From positions 3,634,001 through 3,698,000 of the forward strand of contig NZ_AP029019.1 in NCBI RefSeq assembly GCF_037101375.1: a DNA stretch of 64,000 nucleotides, in the 5' to 3' direction. This DNA is from Acidovorax sp. DW039 (GTDB taxonomy: Bacteria; Pseudomonadota; Gammaproteobacteria; Burkholderiales; Burkholderiaceae_C). Shown piece by piece: positions 55,793 to 64,000 of this stretch. Position 1 is the first letter of the stretch; each line of letters opens with the position of its first letter. The position numbers and the translations under genes are program-made. The notes under the pieces are model-generated. The model ran no database searches. It worked only from the letters and a program-made list of their open reading frames with translations, and was not told the origin of the DNA.

Positions 55793-56869
55793 TTATTTCC
55801 AGATATTCCAAGGCGAGAGCAACCAACCGCCCACGACGACCAGATACACCAAGGTAACTGGGATAAAGATCTTCCAGCCCAGACGCATGATCTGGTCATA
55901 ACGGAAGCGAGGAAACGTAGCCCGGATCCAGATGAACATGGAAACGACCAAGAACGTCTTGAGGCCGAGCCAGATCCATCCTGGGATGAAGGAAAGCGCA
56001 TCCACCGGAGGCAGCCATCCACCCAGGAACATCAAAACCGCCAGAATGGAAACCAGCCACATGCTGGCGTATTCAGCCAGGAAGAAGATGGCAAAGCCCA
56101 TGCCGGAATACTCCACCATGTGACCCGCCACAATCTCGGCCTCACCCTCCACCACGTCAAAGGGGTGACGGTTGGTTTCGGCCACACCGGAGATCAGGTA
56201 CACCAGGAAAATGGGCAGCAATGGCAACCAGTTCCAGGACAGAAGCGATACACCATGCGAGGCAGCCCAGCCCCGGCTCTGGCTGGCAACGATCTCGGTG
56301 AGGTTCATGCTGCCCGAAACCATGATGACAACCAGGAAGCAGAAGCCCATGGCGATCTCGTAACTCACCATTTGAGCCGAAGCGCGCAGAGCACCGAGGA
56401 AGGCATATTTGGAGTTGGAAGCCCAACCCGCAATGATGACGCCGTACACCTCAATCGAAGTGATCGCCATGACCAGCAGCAGCCCGGCATTGACATTGGC
56501 CAAAGCAACGTCCGGAGCGAAAGGAATTGCAACCCAGGCAGCCAGAGCAGGCATGATGGCCATGATCGGCCCCAAGATGAACAAGCCCTTGCTGGCAGCC
56601 GTAGGTTGGATGATTTCCTTGGTCAGCAGCTTCAAGGCGTCAGCGATAGGCTGCAAAAGCCCCAGAGGCCCCACACGGTTGGGACCATAGCGAACTTGCA
56701 TGAAACCCAGCAGCTTCCGCTCCCACAAAGTCAGGTAAGCAACTGCGCCCATCAGGGGAGCCAGAATGCACACGATCTTCAGAAGGATCCAGAGCACAGG
56801 CCATGCCATGGCCGACCACCATCCGAAGGGCAACAAACCCAGACCGGCGTTATAGAGCGCATCGATCAT
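55793..56869 (-). CDS. nuoH: NADH-quinone oxidoreductase subunit H
   Basis: The 358-residue membrane subunit forms the quinone chamber with NuoB and NuoD. It has about eight helices and the family stretches [56 protein letters not shown] and [20 protein letters not shown]. The Glu-rich loop is the quinone-site loop. The start overlaps the nuoG stop codon by 4 nt. Confidence 0.97.
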   Translation of the reverse strand: MIDALYNAGLGLLPFGWWSAMAWPVLWILLKIVCILAPLMGAVAYLTLWERKLLGFMQVRYGPNRVGPLGLLQPIADALKLLTKEIIQPTAASKGLFILGPIMAIMPALAAWVAIPFAPDVALANVNAGLLLVMAITSIEVYGVIIAGWASNSKYAFLGALRASAQMVSYEIAMGFCFLVVIMVSGSMNLTEIVASQSRGWAASHGVSLLSWNWLPLLPIFLVYLISGVAETNRHPFDVVEGEAEIVAGHMVEYSGMGFAIFFLAEYASMWLVSILAVLMFLGGWLPPVDALSFIPGWIWLGLKTFLVVSMFIWIRATFPRFRYDQIMRLGWKIFIPVTLVYLVVVGGWLLSPWNIWK

Positions 56870-59001
56870 GCGGCCACCTCTTCTTTTGCCATGCGTGCAT
56901 CCGCGGTCAGTTGCAACGATGAAGAACGACGCACCAAACCATCCAGTTCATAGATGGATGCGACAACAGGTTCAGCCACGATCGTAGCGCCCGAAGCAGG
57001 TGTACCACTCACGGCATTGGACAGCTGACTTGCAGGAACATGAGTAACCGTTCCAGCGGGGGCGTTGGTGGCACGAGCGAGCACATCCTGCGACGTTTCA
57101 AAGTCGAAGCCGGGAATACCCAACAGATTGGCCAAAACACGCAGCACCTTCCAGGCCGGACGCGTTTCACCCAGAGGGCGAACCACAGCATGGAAACTCT
57201 GGATGCGACCTTCGGCATTCACGAAGCTGCCAGATGTTTCGGTAAACGGTGCGATGGGAAGCAATACGTCGCTGAATTCCAAGTTGGACTTGAAAGGACT
57301 CAGCGTGACCACCATCTCGGATTGAGACAGTCCTTCAGCAGCCTTTTGACCCCAAGCAGAATCGTAAACAGGCTCGTTGTTCAACAACAGCGCAGCTTTC
57401 ACTCCGCCCGACAGCATTTGGGCGGCGTTCAAACCACCATTCACAGGGTGAGCGCCCGCAAACTGTGCGCCAACCGTGTTGGCCGCTTCAGTGAGATAAC
57501 CCACCGTCGCACCTGTCTGCTGACCGATCCAGTTCGCCAATGCCAGCAGTTGAGCGGCTTCCCCGTGGTGAGCGGCGGCATTACCCAGCAGCACAGCCTT
57601 GCGTTCACCACCCAGCAACGAGGCGGCAATGGCCTTTGCAGCGTCATCAGCAGGCGTGGCCCCATGTGGAGCGGATACACCCTTCTCTTGTGCAATAGCT
57701 GTGGCAATCGCACCGAGGACGGAGAGCCACTGGTTGGCGGGCTGGGCCACAAACGTAGCCACAGGCATGGCCCAGTCGTGAACCTTGGAAGCAACAGCAC
57801 TGACTTGGCATCCGTGGCGGGCAGCCTGACGGATACGCTGGGCAAACAGGGGATGGTCCTTGCGCAGGTTGGAGCCAACCACCAGTACGCGCCGGAGCGT
57901 GGACAGCGAAGCAATGGAGGTTCCGAGCCAACGGATGCCTTCAGGCGCTGCGAACTGGGCATTGCGCAAGCGGTAGTCGATATTGTCGCTACCCAAACCA
58001 CGCACCAGTGCCGACGACAGGTACAGCTCTTCCAGCGTACTGTGTGGGCTCACCAAAGCGCCAATAGCACCAGTGCCGTGCTCAGTCTTGATGTTCTTCA
58101 GACCATTGGCGACGTACTCCAGCGCAGTCTGCCAATCCACTTCCTTCCACACCCCACCCTGCTTGAGCATGGGTTGCGTCAGGCGGTCAGGACCATTCAA
58201 CGCTTCATACGAGAAACGATCACGGTCGGCAATCCAGCACTCATTGACCGCCTCGTTTTCGAGCGGAACCACACGCATGACGCGGTGGTTTTTGACCTGG
58301 ACAATCAGATTGGCTCCCGTGGAGTCGTGAGGACTGACCGAACGACGACGAGAAAGCTCCCATGTACGAGCGCTGTAGCGGAAAGGTTTGCTGGTCAGCG
58401 CACCCACAGGGCAGATATCAATCATGTTGCCCGACAGCTCGGAGTCGACCGTGTCACCCGCAACGGTCGTGATCTCAGAGTGCTCGCCACGATGGATCAT
58501 GCCCAGCTCCATCACGCCAGCAATTTCCTGACCGAAGCGGACACAGCGAGTGCAGTGAATGCAGCGACTCATTTCTTCCATGGAAATGAGAGGGCCCACA
58601 TCCTTGTGCAGCACGACGCGCTTTTCCTCTTCATAACGAGAGGAAGAGCCACCGTAGCCCACGGCCAGATCCTGGAGTTGACACTCACCGCCCTGGTCGC
58701 AAATGGGGCAATCCAGCGGGTGATTGATCAGCAGGAATTCCATGACCGACTTCTGAGCCTTGATGGCCTTGTCGCTCTTGGTGCGCACGATCATGCCTTG
58801 GGTCACGGGCGTGGCGCAGGCAGGCATGGGCTTGGGAGCCTTTTCGACATCCACCAGGCACATACGGCAGTTGGCGGCAATCGAAAGCTTCTTGTGGTAG
58901 CAGAAGTGAGGGATGTAGGTACCAGCCTTTTCAGCTGCATGCATCACCATGCAACCTTCGGCGACCTCAACCTTCTGACCGTCCAGTTCAATTTCAACCA
59001 T
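56866..59001 (-). CDS. nuoG: NADH-quinone oxidoreductase subunit G
   Basis: The 711-residue peripheral-arm subunit has an N-terminal ferredoxin region with the [2Fe-2S] N1b site ([15 protein letters not shown]), the His-ligated cluster region [18 protein letters not shown] and the [4Fe-4S] site [14 protein letters not shown], then a molybdopterin-oxidoreductase-like domain without cofactor. [20 protein letters not shown] matches the family. It begins 13 nt after nuoF, and no truncation was seen. Confidence 0.97.
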   Translation of the reverse strand: MVEIELDGQKVEVAEGCMVMHAAEKAGTYIPHFCYHKKLSIAANCRMCLVDVEKAPKPMPACATPVTQGMIVRTKSDKAIKAQKSVMEFLLINHPLDCPICDQGGECQLQDLAVGYGGSSSRYEEEKRVVLHKDVGPLISMEEMSRCIHCTRCVRFGQEIAGVMELGMIHRGEHSEITTVAGDTVDSELSGNMIDICPVGALTSKPFRYSARTWELSRRRSVSPHDSTGANLIVQVKNHRVMRVVPLENEAVNECWIADRDRFSYEALNGPDRLTQPMLKQGGVWKEVDWQTALEYVANGLKNIKTEHGTGAIGALVSPHSTLEELYLSSALVRGLGSDNIDYRLRNAQFAAPEGIRWLGTSIASLSTLRRVLVVGSNLRKDHPLFAQRIRQAARHGCQVSAVASKVHDWAMPVATFVAQPANQWLSVLGAIATAIAQEKGVSAPHGATPADDAAKAIAASLLGGERKAVLLGNAAAHHGEAAQLLALANWIGQQTGATVGYLTEAANTVGAQFAGAHPVNGGLNAAQMLSGGVKAALLLNNEPVYDSAWGQKAAEGLSQSEMVVTLSPFKSNLEFSDVLLPIAPFTETSGSFVNAEGRIQSFHAVVRPLGETRPAWKVLRVLANLLGIPGFDFETSQDVLARATNAPAGTVTHVPASQLSNAVSGTPASGATIVAEPVVASIYELDGLVRRSSSLQLTADARMAKEEVAA

Positions 59002-59014
59002 ATGTTTCTCGCGA

Positions 59015-60370
59015 TCAGACAGAAGCTGCGGGCTGGGCCGCCTTGTTCCGGATCAATGCTTCAAACTCGGGACGGAAATGCTTGATCATTGCCCGCACGG
59101 GCATGGCTGCAGCGTCACCCAACGCGCAAATGGTGCGTCCTTGGATGTTGTCAGCCACAGAATTGAGCAAGTCCAGATCACCCTCGCGTCCCTGCCCGTG
59201 CTGGATGCGGTCAATCACACGCCACATCCATCCTGTGCCTTCACGGCAAGGAGTGCACTGGCCGCATGACTCATGCGAATAGAAATAGGACAGGCGCAGG
59301 AGGCTTTCCACCATGCTGCGGGAATCATCCATGACGATCACAGCACCGGAGCCCAGCATGGAGCCAGCCTTGGCAATGGAGTCGTAGTCCATCGTGCATT
59401 CCATGATGATGGAAGCGGGCAACACTGGAGCAGACGAACCTCCGGGAATGACGGCTTTGAGCTGACGGCCCTTGCGAACACCACCAGCCAGCTCCAGCAG
59501 TTTGGAAAATGGTGTTCCCAGAGGAATCTCGTAATTGCCTGGTTTTTCTACGTCACCCGACACCGAGAAAATCTTGGTGCCGCCGTTGTTGGGCTTTCCA
59601 CACTCCAGGTAAGCAGCGCCGCCATTGCGGATGATCCAGGGAACCGCTGCAAATGTCTCGGTGTTGTTGATGGTGGTGGGTTTGCCGTACAACCCGAAGC
59701 TCGCGGGAAACGGAGGCTTGAAGCGAGGCTGACCCTTCTTGCCCTCCAGGGATTCCAGAAGCGCAGTTTCTTCACCACAAATGTAGGCACCAAAACCATG
59801 CGCAGCGTGCAACTGGAAGTTGAAACTGCTGCCCAGAATGTTGTCACCCAGATAACCTGCGGCACGGGCTTCCTCCAGAGCCGCTTCGAAGCGCTCATAG
59901 GTCTGGAAAATCTCACCGTGTATATAGTTGTACCCGACGGTGATGCCCATGGCATAGGCAGCAATGATCATGCCCTCAATTACGATGTGAGGGTTGAATT
60001 GCAGAATGTCTCGGTCTTTGCACGTACCTGGCTCGCCTTCGTCAGAATTGCAAACCAGATACTTTTGCCCCGGGAATGAACGGGGCATGAAGCTCCATTT
60101 CAGCCCTGTCGGGAAACCTGCGCCGCCACGGCCACGCAGGCCTGATTCCTTCACAGTGGCAATGACCTGATCTTGTGTAAGACCTTCACCACCGTCCTTG
60201 CCCAAAATCTTACGAAGAGCTTGGTATCCACCACGTGCTTCGTAGTCTTTGATACCCCAGTTGGTTCCGTCCAACCCTGCATAGATTTGAGGATTGATAT
60301 GACGGTCATGAAAACAGGTCTGGACACCTGTGGCCTTGAATTGAGAGAGAACCTGTGCTGCCGTGGTCAT
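59015..60370 (-). CDS. nuoF: NADH-quinone oxidoreductase subunit F
   Basis: The 451-residue NADH-binding subunit holds FMN and cluster N3. The FMN/NADH region is [16 protein letters not shown] and [30 protein letters not shown] follows; the [4Fe-4S] ligands lie in [17 protein letters not shown] plus a later Cys in [10 protein letters not shown] chose the ATG whose first base coincides with the last base of the nuoE stop codon; a GTG one codon upstream is possible. Confidence 0.97.
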   Translation of the reverse strand: MTTAAQVLSQFKATGVQTCFHDRHINPQIYAGLDGTNWGIKDYEARGGYQALRKILGKDGGEGLTQDQVIATVKESGLRGRGGAGFPTGLKWSFMPRSFPGQKYLVCNSDEGEPGTCKDRDILQFNPHIVIEGMIIAAYAMGITVGYNYIHGEIFQTYERFEAALEEARAAGYLGDNILGSSFNFQLHAAHGFGAYICGEETALLESLEGKKGQPRFKPPFPASFGLYGKPTTINNTETFAAVPWIIRNGGAAYLECGKPNNGGTKIFSVSGDVEKPGNYEIPLGTPFSKLLELAGGVRKGRQLKAVIPGGSSAPVLPASIIMECTMDYDSIAKAGSMLGSGAVIVMDDSRSMVESLLRLSYFYSHESCGQCTPCREGTGWMWRVIDRIQHGQGREGDLDLLNSVADNIQGRTICALGDAAAMPVRAMIKHFRPEFEALIRNKAAQPAASV

Positions 60371-60858
60371 CACTTACCCTCCGCTGCACGCAGACCATCC
60401 ACCAACTGATCAAGCTTGTCGTTGTCCATGAAGCTGCACATGGTCCGGTCGTTCACCAGCATGACAGGTGCGTCAGCACATGCACCAAGACACTCGCATT
60501 GCTGAAGGGTGAACATTCCGTCGGAAGTGGTTTCTCCCATGGAGATACCCAGTTTCTTCTCCAGGTGGTGAAGGGCCTTTTGACCATCACGCAACTGGCA
60601 TGGAAGATTGGTGCACACATTCAGCTTGTACTTGCCAACAGGATGTTGGTTGTACATGTTGTAGAACGTGGTGACTTCATGCACCGCGATCTGGGCCATA
60701 CCCAGATAGTCGGCGATCACCGCTTCGCTTTCGGGGCTGACAAAGCCTTGTTCCTGCTGCACGATGGACAAGCAGGCCATGACTGCAGACTGTTTCTGGT
60801 CTGCAGGGTATTTGGCTACTTCCCGCGCAAATCGCGCAAGGGTCGCTTCGGTAATCAT
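60370..60858 (-). CDS. nuoE: NADH-quinone oxidoreductase subunit E
   Basis: The 162-residue thioredoxin-like subunit has [2Fe-2S] cluster N1a, with ligands in VCTNLPCQL and [14 protein letters not shown]. The N-terminal helical bundle has [19 protein letters not shown]. It overlaps nuoD by 4 nt at its start and nuoF by 1 nt at its end, so all three are translationally coupled. Confidence 0.97.
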   Translation of the reverse strand: MITEATLARFAREVAKYPADQKQSAVMACLSIVQQEQGFVSPESEAVIADYLGMAQIAVHEVTTFYNMYNQHPVGKYKLNVCTNLPCQLRDGQKALHHLEKKLGISMGETTSDGMFTLQQCECLGACADAPVMLVNDRTMCSFMDNDKLDQLVDGLRAAEGK

Positions 60859-62108
60859 CGGTCAATCTCTCCGAACACGATATCCATGGTGCCAATGATG
60901 GCAACGGCATCCGCGATCATGTGCCCGCGGGCCATTTCATCCAAGGTTGCCAAATGGGCAAAACCTGGAGCACGAATCTTCAAGCGATAAGGTTTGTTGG
61001 CTCCATCGCTCACAAGGTAGATACCAAACTCTCCCTTGGGATGCTCCACCGCTGCATAGGCTTCGCCCGGTGGCACATGGAACCCTTCAGTGAAGAGCTT
61101 GAAGTGGTGAATCAGCTCTTCCATATTGGACTTCATGGACTCGCGAGCTGGGGGGGCGACCTTGTGGTTGTCGGTGATCACCGGGCCGGGGTTGGCCTTG
61201 AGCCAATCGACGCACTGTTTGATGATGCGATTGGACTCACGCATCTCCTGCACACGAACCAGATAGCGGTCGTAACAGTCACCTGTCTTGCCCACAGGGA
61301 TATCGAAATCCACGCGATCGTATGCATCGTACGGCTGGGTCTTGCGCAAATCCCAAGCAATACCAGAGCCACGGAGCATTGGCCCTGTCATGCCCAGGTT
61401 CAATGCACGCTCAGGCGCCACGACGCCAATGCCTACCGTACGCTGCTTCCAGATACGGTTGTCAGTCAACAGTGTCTCGTACTCATCCACACAACCCGGG
61501 AAGCGTTGAGTGAAGTCGTCGATGAAGTCCAGCAAAGAACCTTGGCGATTCTTGTTCATCGCCTCCAGCGCCTTGGCATTCTTGATCTTGCTGACCTTGT
61601 ACTGCGGCATGCTGTCGGGCAAATCGCGGTACACACCACCGGGACGGAAGTAAGCCGCATGCATGCGAGCGCCCGAGACGGCCTCATACATGTCGAACAA
61701 GTCTTCACGCTCGCGGAAGGTGTAGATCAGGATCGTGGAGCTACCGCAATCGTTACCGTGCGAGCCGAGCCACATGAGGTGGTTGAGCAGGCGCGTGATC
61801 TCAGAAAACATCACCCGGATGTACTGGGCACGCAGAGGCACCTCAATACCCAGCAATTTTTCAATCGCCAAGCAGTACGCATGCTCGTTGCACATCATGG
61901 ACACATAGTCCAACCGATCCATATAAGGCAGCGATTGGATGTATGTCTTGTGCTCAGCCAGCTTCTCTGTCGCACGATGAAGCAGGCCAATGTGCGGGTC
62001 GGCACGCTGGACGACTTCGCCATCAAGCTCCAGCACCAAGCGCAACACACCGTGCGCGGCAGGGTGCTGGGGACCAAAGTTGAGGGAATAGTTCTTGATT
62101 TCAGCCAT
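60855..62108 (-). CDS. nuoD: NADH-quinone oxidoreductase subunit D
   Basis: The 417-residue subunit is related to the large subunit of NiFe hydrogenases and forms the quinone site. Motifs: [20 protein letters not shown] (quinone-site His), HRGTEK-like text seen as [35 protein letters not shown] and the C-terminal VFGEIDR. It is a separate protein from NuoC here, unlike the NuoCD fusion of E. coli. It begins 26 nt after nuoC. Confidence 0.98.
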   Translation of the reverse strand: MAEIKNYSLNFGPQHPAAHGVLRLVLELDGEVVQRADPHIGLLHRATEKLAEHKTYIQSLPYMDRLDYVSMMCNEHAYCLAIEKLLGIEVPLRAQYIRVMFSEITRLLNHLMWLGSHGNDCGSSTILIYTFREREDLFDMYEAVSGARMHAAYFRPGGVYRDLPDSMPQYKVSKIKNAKALEAMNKNRQGSLLDFIDDFTQRFPGCVDEYETLLTDNRIWKQRTVGIGVVAPERALNLGMTGPMLRGSGIAWDLRKTQPYDAYDRVDFDIPVGKTGDCYDRYLVRVQEMRESNRIIKQCVDWLKANPGPVITDNHKVAPPARESMKSNMEELIHHFKLFTEGFHVPPGEAYAAVEHPKGEFGIYLVSDGANKPYRLKIRAPGFAHLATLDEMARGHMIADAVAIIGTMDIVFGEIDR

Positions 62109-62134
62109 GGTGTATCACTCGAACCCGAGAGGGC

Positions 62135-62746
62135 TTAGTGAAGGCCTCCGTACTTGTCTTCGCGAATGATGCGAGGCGTGATTTCACGTGGCTCGATGGA
62201 AACGGGCTCATAGACCACACGGCGCTGCTCAGCGTCGTAGCGCATTTCCACGTGGCCAGACAGAGGAAAGTCTTTGCGGAATGGGTGCCCAATGAAACCG
62301 TAATCGGTCAGGATACGACGCAGGTCGTTATGACCGTCAAACACGATGCCAAACAGATCAAAAGCTTCACGCTCATACCAGTTGGCCGAATTCCACAAGT
62401 TCGCCACAGACGGAATGACCGGAAAATCATCGTCAGCGCAGAAAACCTTGACTCGCACTCGCTGATTCAGGCTGACTGACAGCAAATGGGAGACGACACA
62501 GTACCGAGGCCCCTCGTGTACCGCATCTGCATAAGCAGAGTAATCCACGCCGCACAGGTCTACCAATTGCTCAAAGCGACAACCCTCGGAGTCCCGCAAC
62601 AGCCCCATTGCCACCAGATAGTCTTTCGCAGCAACTTCAACAGTCACCTCATCCAGAGCAACACCGATGGATCGCACTTTGTCACCAAGCACAGAGGCAA
62701 TGGTGTTTTTCAGAGTTTCAGGCCGAATGGCAACAGAAGTCATCAT
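62135..62746 (-). CDS. nuoC: NADH-quinone oxidoreductase subunit C
   Basis: The 203-residue peripheral subunit (30-kDa type) ends in the family signature [20 protein letters not shown], then [20 protein letters not shown]. Two adjacent ATG codons (62746 and 62743) can start it; the longer open frame upstream is antisense noise. It starts 7 nt after the nuoB stop codon. Confidence 0.97.
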   Translation of the reverse strand: MMTSVAIRPETLKNTIASVLGDKVRSIGVALDEVTVEVAAKDYLVAMGLLRDSEGCRFEQLVDLCGVDYSAYADAVHEGPRYCVVSHLLSVSLNQRVRVKVFCADDDFPVIPSVANLWNSANWYEREAFDLFGIVFDGHNDLRRILTDYGFIGHPFRKDFPLSGHVEMRYDAEQRRVVYEPVSIEPREITPRIIREDKYGGLH

Positions 62747-62753
62747 CAAACCT

Positions 62754-63233
62754 TCAGACACGGGCAATGGTGTTGGTGCGGCGAATCTTCTGCTGCAGCT
62801 GGATGATTCCATAGATAAGTGCCTCAGCCGTAGGAGGGCAACCCGGAACATACACATCCACCGGAACGATGCGATCACAGCCGCGCACCACCGAATAACT
62901 GTAGTGGTAGTAGCCACCACCATTGGCGCATGAGCCCATGGAAAGAACCCACCGAGGCTCAGACATCTGGTCATACACCTTGCGCAAGGCAGGAGCCATC
63001 TTGTTGCACAGCGTGCCTGCAACAATCATCAAGTCAGACTGACGCGGGCTTGCACGAAAAACTTCCGCACCAAAACGACCAATGTCGTAACGAGCGGCAG
63101 CTGCGTGCATCATCTCCACAGCACAGCAAGCCAAACCGAAAGTCATGGGCCACAAGGACCCTGTCTTGGCCCAGTTCACCACGGAGTCGTAACTCGTGGT
63201 GATGAAGCCTTCTTTCATCACGCCTTCAATCAT
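62754..63233 (-). CDS. nuoB: NADH-quinone oxidoreductase subunit B
   Basis: The 159-residue subunit holds the terminal [4Fe-4S] cluster N2. The four Cys ligands are visible: tandem Cys in [19 protein letters not shown] Cys/GSCANGGG, and [10 protein letters not shown]. The start [14 protein letters not shown] matches relatives, and nuoA ends 25 nt upstream. Confidence 0.98.
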   Translation of the reverse strand: MIEGVMKEGFITTSYDSVVNWAKTGSLWPMTFGLACCAVEMMHAAAARYDIGRFGAEVFRASPRQSDLMIVAGTLCNKMAPALRKVYDQMSEPRWVLSMGSCANGGGYYHYSYSVVRGCDRIVPVDVYVPGCPPTAEALIYGIIQLQQKIRRTNTIARV

Positions 63234-63258
63234 TGCATCTGTCCTTGTTGAAGCCAGG

Positions 63259-63618
63259 TCATTCCCAGTCCAGGGCGCCTTTTTTCCACTCGTAGGCGAA
63301 GCCCACAACGAGGATGGCCAAGAAGATCGAAACGGCCACAAAACCAGTCATCCCGACCTCATGCAGAGTTACCGCCCAAGGAAAAAGGAAAGCAATCTCA
63401 AGGTCGAACAAAATGAACAAGATGGCCACGAGGTAATAGCGCACATCGAACTTCATGCGCGCGTCCTCGAAGGCTTCAAAGCCGCATTCGTAAGGGGAGT
63501 TTTTGGCCTCATCCGGGCGATTGGGGCCCAGAACATAACCGAGGATCAAGGGGACAACGCCTACGGCGCTGCCGACCAAGATGAACAAGAGGACGGGGAG
63601 GTACTGATCGAGGTTCAT
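63259..63618 (-). CDS. nuoA: NADH-quinone oxidoreductase subunit A
   Basis: The 119-residue, three-helix membrane subunit has the signature [23 protein letters not shown] with the switch-loop Cys, and [12 protein letters not shown]. It is the first gene of the nuo operon. The start [16 protein letters not shown] was preferred to a longer frame. A tRNA-Leu gene lies 67 nt upstream on the same strand. Confidence 0.97.
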   Translation of the reverse strand: MNLDQYLPVLLFILVGSAVGVVPLILGYVLGPNRPDEAKNSPYECGFEAFEDARMKFDVRYYLVAILFILFDLEIAFLFPWAVTLHEVGMTGFVAVSIFLAILVVGFAYEWKKGALDWE

Positions 63619-63685
63619 CTTGAGGATGCTCACCGCTGTGGCCCGACCCGTCAAAACGCGAGATTTTGCAGGCAGGCCTTTGTTT

Positions 63686-63770
63686 TGGTGCCGTCGGCGA
63701 GACTCGAACTCGCACAGCTTTCGCCACTACCCCCTCAAGATAGCGTGTCTACCAATTTCACCACGACGGC
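63686..63770 (-). tRNA. tRNA-Leu (anticodon GAG)
   Basis: The minus strand folds as a class II tRNA: acceptor GCCGTCG/CGACGGC, a D-loop with AATTGGTAGACAC, anticodon stem-loop CTATCTTGAGGGGGTAG with GAG, a variable arm, the TTCGAGTC T-loop, and an encoded 3' CCA (63686-63688). Position between secG and nuoA is conserved in Burkholderiales. Confidence 0.96.
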
Positions 63771-63845
63771 TGATGTTGCATGTCTGGATGGCATGAGGAA
63801 CCATGAAGGCTTTGGCTTTCCAGACAATCCGGAATTCTACTCCGG

Positions 63846-63869
63846 AAAAACCCTGCCGAAGCGGCAGGG
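63846..63869 (-). terminator. Rho-independent terminator after secG
   Basis: On the minus strand: CCCTGCCG, CTT loop, CGGCAGGG, then TTTTT. It lies between the secG stop codon and the tRNA-Leu gene. Confidence 0.85.
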
Positions 63870-63885
63870 CCCAAATTTAAGGAGA

Positions 63886-64000
63886 TTATTTTGCAGGGAT
63901 TTGCGCTGCGCCAGAGGCAGGTACAGCTGGCGCCACGTCTGCTGTGGGAGCAGCAGCTGGCACGCTGGCTGCTGGCGTTTCAAGCACACTGCCTGCACCC
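63886..64000 (-). CDS. secG: Preprotein translocase subunit SecG (3' end, partial)
   Basis: The last 38 codons read in frame from the window edge to a TAA at 63888-63886. The visible tail is Ala/Pro/Val-rich, beginning GAGSVLETPAASVPAA and ending AAQIPAK, as in the low-complexity C termini of betaproteobacterial SecG. The conserved membrane region lies outside the window. The call relies on this tail and on the secG-tRNA-Leu-nuo order. Confidence 0.8.
   Translation of the reverse strand, partial: GAGSVLETPAASVPAAAPTADVAPAVPASGAAQIPAK

Noticed and set aside
50700..59085. Long plus-strand open frames opposite nuoM, nuoI/H and nuoG
   Set aside because: Antisense of conserved complex I genes, His/Gln-rich by codon reflection, without recognisable domains.

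Overview
The window reads as a chromosomal segment of a high-GC betaproteobacterium of the family Comamonadaceae, most likely Acidovorax or a close relative. The evidence is the (kdsA)-DUF1330-eno-ftsB order, three periplasmic Bug/TctC binding proteins, a secG-tRNA-Leu-nuoA..N block that ends in DUF2818 and DUF1178 genes, and several short palindromic repeats that I associate with this family from memory. No plasmid, prophage, transposase, CRISPR array or rRNA was seen.

Layout. 1-2.7 kb: end of a probable kdsA, DUF1330, enolase, FtsB and an orphan Cys-rich protein. 2.8-6 kb: CZB-domain protein, Hsp33, gamma-carbonic anhydrase-like protein, DUF455 ferritin-like protein. 6.1-9 kb: two tandem EAL-like/HDOD regulators. 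9-13.8 kb: Bug protein, XerD, second Bug protein, AEC transporter, SGNH hydrolase. 13.9-20.4 kb: queG divergent from tsaE-amiC, then a glycine-zipper lipoprotein, DedA and mutL. 20.4-23.8 kb: M20 hydrolase-Bug operon divergent from a LysR regulator. 23.9-29.7 kb: a cobalamin riboswitch followed by a TonB-dependent receptor and a BtuF/C/D-like ABC transporter. 29.8-35.4 kb: Ca-loop-containing glycerophosphodiesterase, gdhA, a repeat-rich gap, pilU and a lipoprotein hydrolase. 35.5-41.8 kb: Bcr/CflA transporter, miaA, YbbA/LolD-like ATPase, Hsp20 and a large FtsX-type permease. 41.8-45.3 kb: a foreign-looking cassette (IPTL-CTERM protein, collagen-like protein, glycosyltransferase). 45.4-48.1 kb: orphan, Cds1-like PLP enzyme, AttH/CrtC-like lipocalin. 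48.3-63.6 kb: DUF1178, DUF2818 and the complete 14-gene complex I operon on the minus strand. 63.7-64 kb: tRNA-Leu(GAG) and the end of secG.

Two features stand out. First, the collagen-like/IPTL-CTERM/glycosyltransferase cassette lies between two copies, about 93% identical over 410 bp by hand count, of the 3' end of the FtsX-type permease gene. The permease stays intact, and the original downstream neighbours (PLP enzyme and AttH-like protein of an Att-type ABC locus) are displaced. This fits acquisition by recombination within the permease gene, and the cargo could make a glycosylated surface or matrix protein. Second, an approximately 55-bp palindromic repeat occurs at least eight times. 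Five copies lie inside conserved genes without breaking the frame (DUF455, mutL, miaA and twice in the permease), one overlaps a gene's stop codon, and one forms an intrinsic terminator. This resembles the in-frame palindromic elements known in Rickettsia.

Functionally, the segment joins core metabolism and respiration (eno, gdhA, complex I), cell-envelope and division genes (ftsB, amiC, ABC permease), tRNA and DNA maintenance (queG, tsaE, miaA, mutL, xerD) and nutrient uptake (B12 module, Bug proteins). All reading was by eye; no alignment or database search was run.
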